A stretch of DNA of 7,981 bases, taken from NCBI GenBank assembly GCA_029975625.1, contig JARKOR010000210.1, forward strand, positions 1 to 7,981, in the 5' to 3' direction. The first letter of the stretch is position 1. Every line of letters begins with the position of its first letter. Made by a program: the position numbers and the translations under genes. This DNA comes from Nanosynbacter sp. Its GTDB lineage: Bacteria; Patescibacteriota; Saccharimonadia; Saccharimonadales; Saccharimonadaceae. The notes under the pieces are model-generated. The model worked only from the letters and a program-made list of their open reading frames with translations, was not told where the DNA came from and made no database searches. Shown here one piece after another: positions 5,008 through 7,981 of this stretch.

Positions 5008-6001
5008 AAAGGATAAAAATGAACAACCAAAGTCAAAATTATTCTGCAATTGCCTCTACAGCAATTGAGGATGCTTTTCGGACGCTGCTGGAAAACAAGC
5101 ATCTTTACCAATCTGTAGAAATTTCGACATCAGGATTTGCGCAATACATAGACAGAGAGGCACAGAAAGAAATTTCACTTCAAGCTATGGTTGTGCCTGG
5201 AAGAAGCTTTAACGCCTCATCTTCAAGATCTAAAGAACAGATTCTTGAAGATTGCAGAAAGAAAGCGGTGGAAGGCCTAAGAAATGTGACGTACCAAATG
5301 AAGTTCAATGAAACGCCACTGCAAACGGAGAATTTCGGCATTTCAGTTCCAACAATAAAGGCTGTTTGCCAAAATCCCGGTTGCGGGGGCCTTTGGCCAC
5401 ACAATGCTTGCCCTGACCCCTCGTGGTTTATTCCTCCTGTGAGTATGATTTCAGGCTTACAACAAGTTTTTGTTTTGCGGTACCAGTGTCAAGCCTGTAA
5501 AAGAGAGCCTGTAACTTTTCTTGTTACAAGAGAGGGGCTAAAGCTAACGCTTACAGGACGCTCGCCTATGGAGGCCGTAGATGTTCCAAACTATGTGCCA
5601 AAGCCTATCAGAAAATATTATAAAGGCGCAGTTATTGCCTTTAATTCCGGTGCTATCTTACCTGACATTTTCATGCTCCGGACAATGATTGAACAGTATA
5701 TGCGAGCAACAGTCAATGCAGGCGAAAAGAAAATGACAGGCGATGAACTTACTGATGCATACGCATCAAGCATTGATCCTGATTTCAACCGCAGATACCA
5801 ATCACTGAAGCCCGTGTACGTAACTTTAAGTGAAGCGATTCACGCGGCCATCGATGACAAACCAGAGATTTTTGAGCAAGAACAAGCAAAAATACTTTCA
5901 CATTTTGAAGCCAAAGAAATTTTCGAGCGTTTAGCTGTTAAATAATCGATGTTCAACCAGCGCCAAGACTGGCTAAAACCCGACTGGACAGGTTCGTGAC
6001 G
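5002..6001 (+). mobile_element. Gene cassette 5 (Zn-ribbon, DUF4145-like protein)
   Basis: From TTGAGC (5002) to G6001. The inverse core is GTTCAAC, one mismatch to the starting hexamer. One gene. Confidence 0.8.
5019..5945 (+). CDS. Zinc-ribbon protein with a DUF4145-like domain
   Basis: 308 aa, start ATG 5019 after CAAAGGA. N-terminal half (1-110) is helical and of unknown type. Two pairs of cysteines follow: C117/C122 (CQNPGC) and C157/C160 (CQAC), with C131 between; this looks like a zinc ribbon interrupted by a 35-residue insert. Then DVPNYVPKPIRKYYKGAVIAF (188-208) and NSGAILPDIFMLRTMIEQYM (209-228) match the pattern of the DUF4145 helical domain, where a P-x-x-I-x-x-Y-x-x-A helix is followed by a GA-x-x-x-A-x-x-x-R-x-x-L/IE helix. 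DUF4145 is common in proteins linked to restriction or phage-defence loci and in cassette proteins, but its activity is not known. The C-terminal 80 residues are polar helices. No transmembrane segment. Family call is from memory of the pattern. Confidence 0.7.
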   Translation: MNNQSQNYSAIASTAIEDAFRTLLENKHLYQSVEISTSGFAQYIDREAQKEISLQAMVVPGRSFNASSSRSKEQILEDCRKKAVEGLRNVTYQMKFNETPLQTENFGISVPTIKAVCQNPGCGGLWPHNACPDPSWFIPPVSMISGLQQVFVLRYQCQACKREPVTFLVTREGLKLTLTGRSPMEAVDVPNYVPKPIRKYYKGAVIAFNSGAILPDIFMLRTMIEQYMRATVNAGEKKMTGDELTDAYASSIDPDFNRRYQSLKPVYVTLSEAIHAAIDDKPEIFEQEQAKILSHFEAKEIFERLAVK

Positions 6002-6007
6002 TTGAAC
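5951..6007 (+). other. attC site of cassette 5 (57 bp)
   Basis: Inverse core GTTCAAC (5951-5957) and core GTTGAAC (6001-6007) are exactly complementary. The inner arms are weak: GACTGG appears twice in direct, not inverted, orientation (5967-5972 and 5982-5987), and only short pairings (CG..CC with GG..CG) support the L boxes. It may be a degenerate site. Confidence 0.7.
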
Positions 6008-6027
6008 ACAAACAAAAGGAGAAAGAA

Positions 6028-6579
6028 ATGACAAAAAAAGATTTTGAAGATTTCTTGAATAAGGTAGAGCAAGAAAAGTCTGAAACTCCGACTATTGATT
6101 GGAATAAAGAGAAAGACGAGTGGTTGGCCTACCTAGAAAAGCTTTATACCATTTTCGAAGAGTGTCTTAGTGAATATTCGAAAAAAGGAATTGTGGCAAT
6201 TGAGTATCAGGATATAGAAATTATCGAAGAGAATATAGGTACTTATCAAGCGAGATCAATGATTATCAAACTTGGTAATGAACAAATTAAGCTAAAACCT
6301 ATCGGTACAAATCTAATTGGAGCAAAAGGCAGAGTTGACATTACAGGCAGGGTCGGTTCTGTCATGTTGATTTTAGTAGATTCTAGGATGAAAAGCGCGA
6401 GTGATCACATTAAAATAACAGTAAATATTGGAAATACTCCAATCAAGAAGGAAGAGCCAAAAGCGGAACAACCAATAGAATGGGAATGGAAGTTTGTTTC
6501 TGCGCCACCGACTAGAAAGTACCAACCTGTCAATGAAGAAACAATTTACTCTGTAATAATGGAAGTTTCCAATGGATAG
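6028..6579 (+). CDS. Unknown protein, first gene of the HEPN cassette
   Basis: 183 aa, start ATG 6028 with AAAAGGAG (6014-6021) 6 nt upstream. The N-terminal 55 residues are acidic, helical and may be coiled coil (DFLNKVEQEKSE, KDEWLAYLEKLYTIFEECLSEY). Residues about 56-135 are strand-rich (GIVAIEYQDIEIIEENIGTY, QARSMIIKLGNEQIKLKPIG, GRVDITGRVGSVMLILVDSR), ending in a segment WEWKFVSAPPTRKYQPVNEET. No membrane segment, no recognised family. It overlaps the start of the HEPN-like gene by 8 bp (ATGGATAG), so translation is coupled and the two products are made in a fixed ratio, as in many toxin-antitoxin pairs. It would be the candidate antitoxin or partner by position only. Confidence 0.78.
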   Translation: MTKKDFEDFLNKVEQEKSETPTIDWNKEKDEWLAYLEKLYTIFEECLSEYSKKGIVAIEYQDIEIIEENIGTYQARSMIIKLGNEQIKLKPIGTNLIGAKGRVDITGRVGSVMLILVDSRMKSASDHIKITVNIGNTPIKKEEPKAEQPIEWEWKFVSAPPTRKYQPVNEETIYSVIMEVSNG

Positions 6580-7093
6580 AGTACCACTGTCAAGCGAGGA
6601 ACTGACCATAAAAGAAATTGAAGATTACTATCTTGCCACCGAGAGGGCTCTGAGGTCGTTTTACGACAAGAGTAATACGTATTTTGTTGGCAATACCTTT
6701 GATGAATTGGAAAGTGAACTTAATTCAAGGCTTGAGGAACTCAATAAAGCTACTGCTTTTACAGTGCTTGCCGCCATAGAGGCTCATCTTCGAGTTGATT
6801 ACTTACAAAGGGTCTACAACAAAGACAAGGATGATCTTTCACGTAAATTTAGAGCCCTTCATAATGAAAAGGGAAGCAGGGTTTCACTATCTGAGGACAT
6901 TCTTGAGCTATGGAAAGATCATGTCGCAAAAAAGAGTGTCGTGCAAGATATACGCGCTGCTCTAAACTTTCGTCATTGGCTCGCCCACGGTAGGTACTGG
7001 GTTGCCAAGCTTGGGCGAAGATATGATTTTGCAACGGTTCTTACCTTGGCGGTGTATGCACAAAATGTCACCAATATAGACATGGGAGCATAG
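6572..7093 (+). CDS. HEPN-like protein, putative ribonuclease of a cassette toxin or defence pair
   Basis: 173 aa, start ATG 6572 inside the end of the preceding gene. The protein is almost wholly helical. The key stretch is IRAALNFRHWLAHGRYW (127-143): R134 and H139 form the RX4H motif that marks HEPN ribonucleases, preceded by a helix of the usual R-N/F-R type and followed by a helix with a conserved aromatic. An N-terminal part (EIEDYYLATERALRSFYDK, then ELNKATAFTVLAAIEAHLRVDYL) fits the long helices of the four-helix bundle. HEPN proteins cut RNA and occur in toxin-antitoxin modules and abortive-infection systems. Its stop codon is followed directly by the attC. The HEPN call rests on the motif and helical content; an unrelated helical protein with a chance RX4H is possible. 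Confidence 0.75.
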   Translation: MDRVPLSSEELTIKEIEDYYLATERALRSFYDKSNTYFVGNTFDELESELNSRLEELNKATAFTVLAAIEAHLRVDYLQRVYNKDKDDLSRKFRALHNEKGSRVSLSEDILELWKDHVAKKSVVQDIRAALNFRHWLAHGRYWVAKLGRRYDFATVLTLAVYAQNVTNIDMGA

Positions 7094-7156
7094 CCTCAAC
7101 CAAGCGTGGCAGACGGCCTCCGCTTCGCTCCGCCGCTGCACTCTCAGCCGTTGTAC
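7094..7156 (+). other. attC site of cassette 6 (63 bp)
   Basis: Inverse core CCTCAAC (7094-7100), unusual in having C instead of a purine first, and core GTTGTAC (7150-7156). The inner arms GTGGCAG..CGG (7106-7117) and CCG..CTGCAC (about 7130-7141) pair with one or two unpaired bases. It begins at the base after the stop codon of the HEPN-like gene. Confidence 0.8.
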
Positions 7157-7843
7157 GAGGACAAATATGAAGAAACCAGACATACATTCGCTATCTCAAA
7201 GGGCTGAGGAAATCGTCGCAGCCATCGACAAGGAATCGATACATGTCTACATCTTTTTAAGAAATCAATTCAGAGAGCGTCGAGGAAGTTTGGACCCTCT
7301 TTTTCATTTCGTATATCGTTCATTCTATCGCCTGGACAATGCTGGTCTAACATCACAATTTAAGGCTGAATATTTTAGGTGTCTTGAACGTTGCCGTGAT
7401 TGCAACGATGTGGATTTGCCGGGGTTAACAAGAGAGCTTTATAAGTATCCAAACTTAAAAGGTCAGAACAGTCTGCAATTTTCTTTTGTTACCAAATTGG
7501 CAAATACGGTTGATGACAGTAATCCCATCTATGATTCAGAGATAGCCAGAGTCTTTAAGTTCAAGCCACCATACCACTACCTCTCATTTGAAGACAGACT
7601 TTCAAGTTTCGTCGAATTCTATGAAAATCTCAAAAGCTATTATTCCTCATTGCTCCGTGAAGGTAGCTGCGACGATATCTTTTCTTGTTTTTACAAGCAA
7701 TTCCCTGATGATGCACTGCAAATCCCAGAAGTTAAATTAATGGATTTCTTCTTTTGGTCAGCTGGGAAACAACTAGCTACCGAAAACGTCCAACAAGGCC
7801 GCTAGACCTGACCGAAAAGGCCGTCAGGTCAGCGCCCACACCG
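7151..7843 (+). mobile_element. Gene cassette 7 (unknown protein)
   Basis: From TTGTAC (7151) to G7843. The inverse core GTCCAAC differs by one base from the complement of the starting hexamer. One gene, which overlaps the attC. Confidence 0.82.
7167..7805 (+). CDS. Cassette 7 protein of unknown function
   Basis: 212 aa, start ATG 7167 after GAGG (7157-7160). No signal peptide or membrane segment. The sequence is rich in aromatic residues and has a cysteine cluster near 72-79 (CLERCRDC). A recognisable piece is NSLQFSFVTKLANTVDDSNPIYDSEIARVF (101-130): the SF-x-x-KL, then P-I-Y-D-S pattern is one I associate with uncharacterised cytosolic proteins, and I cannot name the family. The C-terminal third is helical (FEDRLSSFVEFYENLKSYYSS) and ends with a conserved-looking LMDFFFWSAGK (191-201). 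The stop TAG (7803-7805) lies inside the attC, so the last residues (ENVQQGR) are partly encoded by it. Confidence 0.78.
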   Translation: MKKPDIHSLSQRAEEIVAAIDKESIHVYIFLRNQFRERRGSLDPLFHFVYRSFYRLDNAGLTSQFKAEYFRCLERCRDCNDVDLPGLTRELYKYPNLKGQNSLQFSFVTKLANTVDDSNPIYDSEIARVFKFKPPYHYLSFEDRLSSFVEFYENLKSYYSSLLREGSCDDIFSCFYKQFPDDALQIPEVKLMDFFFWSAGKQLATENVQQGR

Positions 7844-7849
7844 TTCTGC
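7788..7849 (+). other. attC site of cassette 7 (62 bp)
   Basis: Inverse core GTCCAAC (7788-7794) followed by AAGGCCGCT, core GTTCTGC (7843-7849). GACCTGAC (7805-7812) pairs exactly with GTCAGGTC (7823-7830) and GGC-GCT with AGCGCC (7831-7836), leaving a bulged C. A classic short attC. Confidence 0.88.
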
Positions 7850-7981
7850 GGTCGCTGCGCTCCCGCAGAACGGGGCCGCGAGCTGGGGCTCGCCGTCCTG
7901 CGTCGCGCTGACCCGCGCCGCAGAACAGCGAACTGGAGCGGACCTCAGTTTCGGCGCACCAAGCGCGCCTCACTTCGGCCG
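7844..7981 (+). mobile_element. Gene-less cassette 8: second copy of cassette 2, cut by the window end
   Basis: Starts TTCTGC at 7844 and follows cassette 2 (3124 onward) base for base, apart from a 15-nt insertion at about 7907-7921 and one T-to-C change (GCGCTTCAC to GCGCCTCAC). The inverse core GCAGAAC is at 7865-7871; the distal arm and the core lie outside the window. Confidence 0.75.

Larger units (their letters stand above)
6002..7150 (+). mobile_element. Gene cassette 6 (two overlapping genes, HEPN-like)
   Basis: From TTGAAC (6002) to G7150. The inverse core CCTCAAC keeps TCAAC of the expected GTTCAAC. The two genes overlap by 8 bp and clearly moved as one unit. Confidence 0.75.
230..7981. 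mobile_element. Integron: integrase plus cassette array with two attI-like leaders (continues past window end)
   Basis: Seen: an IntI-type recombinase on the minus strand, and plus-strand cassettes whose borders fall at G/TT core sites. Each intact cassette starts with TTNNNN and ends with a matching inverse core. Pairs are TTATGC/GCATAAC, TTCTGC/GCAGAAC, TTAGAC/GTCTAAC, TTGAGC/GTTCAAC, TTGAAC/CCTCAAC and TTGTAC/GTCCAAC; the first three are exact and the others differ by one or two bases. attC sites differ in length (57-125 bp) and sequence, unlike the uniform repeats of Vibrio superintegrons. Only cassette 3 lacks an attC. The array runs off the right edge, so total size is unknown. Confidence 0.9.

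Noticed and set aside
2204..7981. Antibiotic-resistance cassettes
   Set aside because: None of the cassette products resembles a beta-lactamase, aminoglycoside-modifying enzyme, DfrA/DfrB or other resistance protein.

Overview
The window is an integron: a tyrosine recombinase of the integron-integrase (IntI) type on the minus strand, and a run of gene cassettes on the plus strand, each with its ribosome-binding site and most closed by an attC hairpin. The long N-terminal extension of the integrase, the low-GC and high-GC cassettes side by side, and the absence of recognisable antibiotic-resistance genes suggest a sedentary chromosomal integron of an environmental proteobacterium or Desulfobacterota (Geobacter-like) rather than a clinical class 1 integron. 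The taxonomic guess is weak.

Layout. 1-136: 3' end of a gene that looks like the C-terminal HTH part of a REP-associated Y1 transposase. 182-213: bidirectional terminator. 230-1555 (-): integrase, with a clear coding extension upstream of its first ordinary start codon. 1726-2091: small conserved gene of unknown function lying between the integrase and the array. 2097-2206: attI-like region with phased ATCTAC/GTAGAT palindromes and a possible cassette promoter. 2204-3123: cassette 1, two small membrane proteins. 3124-3263: cassette 2, only 140 bp, no gene. 3264-about 4099: cassette 3, biotin-synthase-like radical SAM protein, 3' truncated and without attC. 4100-4174: REP/MITE-like hairpin and a 17-bp tandem repeat. 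4175-4284: second, almost identical attI-like copy. 4282-5001: cassette 4, EcsC-family protein. 5002-6001: cassette 5, Zn-ribbon plus DUF4145-like protein. 6002-7150: cassette 6, two overlapping genes, the second HEPN-like. 7151-7843: cassette 7, unknown protein. 7844-end: second copy of the gene-less cassette, cut by the window edge.

How it fits together. The integrase would recombine attC sites into attI at the G/TT of the core. Cassettes nearest an attI are transcribed from a promoter in the leader. The most unusual architecture is the two attI-like leaders 2 kb apart, the second directly after a damaged cassette, so that the array appears to be two arrays in tandem, each with its own leader. 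The best functional candidate is the HEPN pair in cassette 6 (possible toxin-antitoxin or anti-phage unit). The membrane-protein pair, the EcsC protein and the DUF4145-like protein remain uncharacterised cassette cargo.
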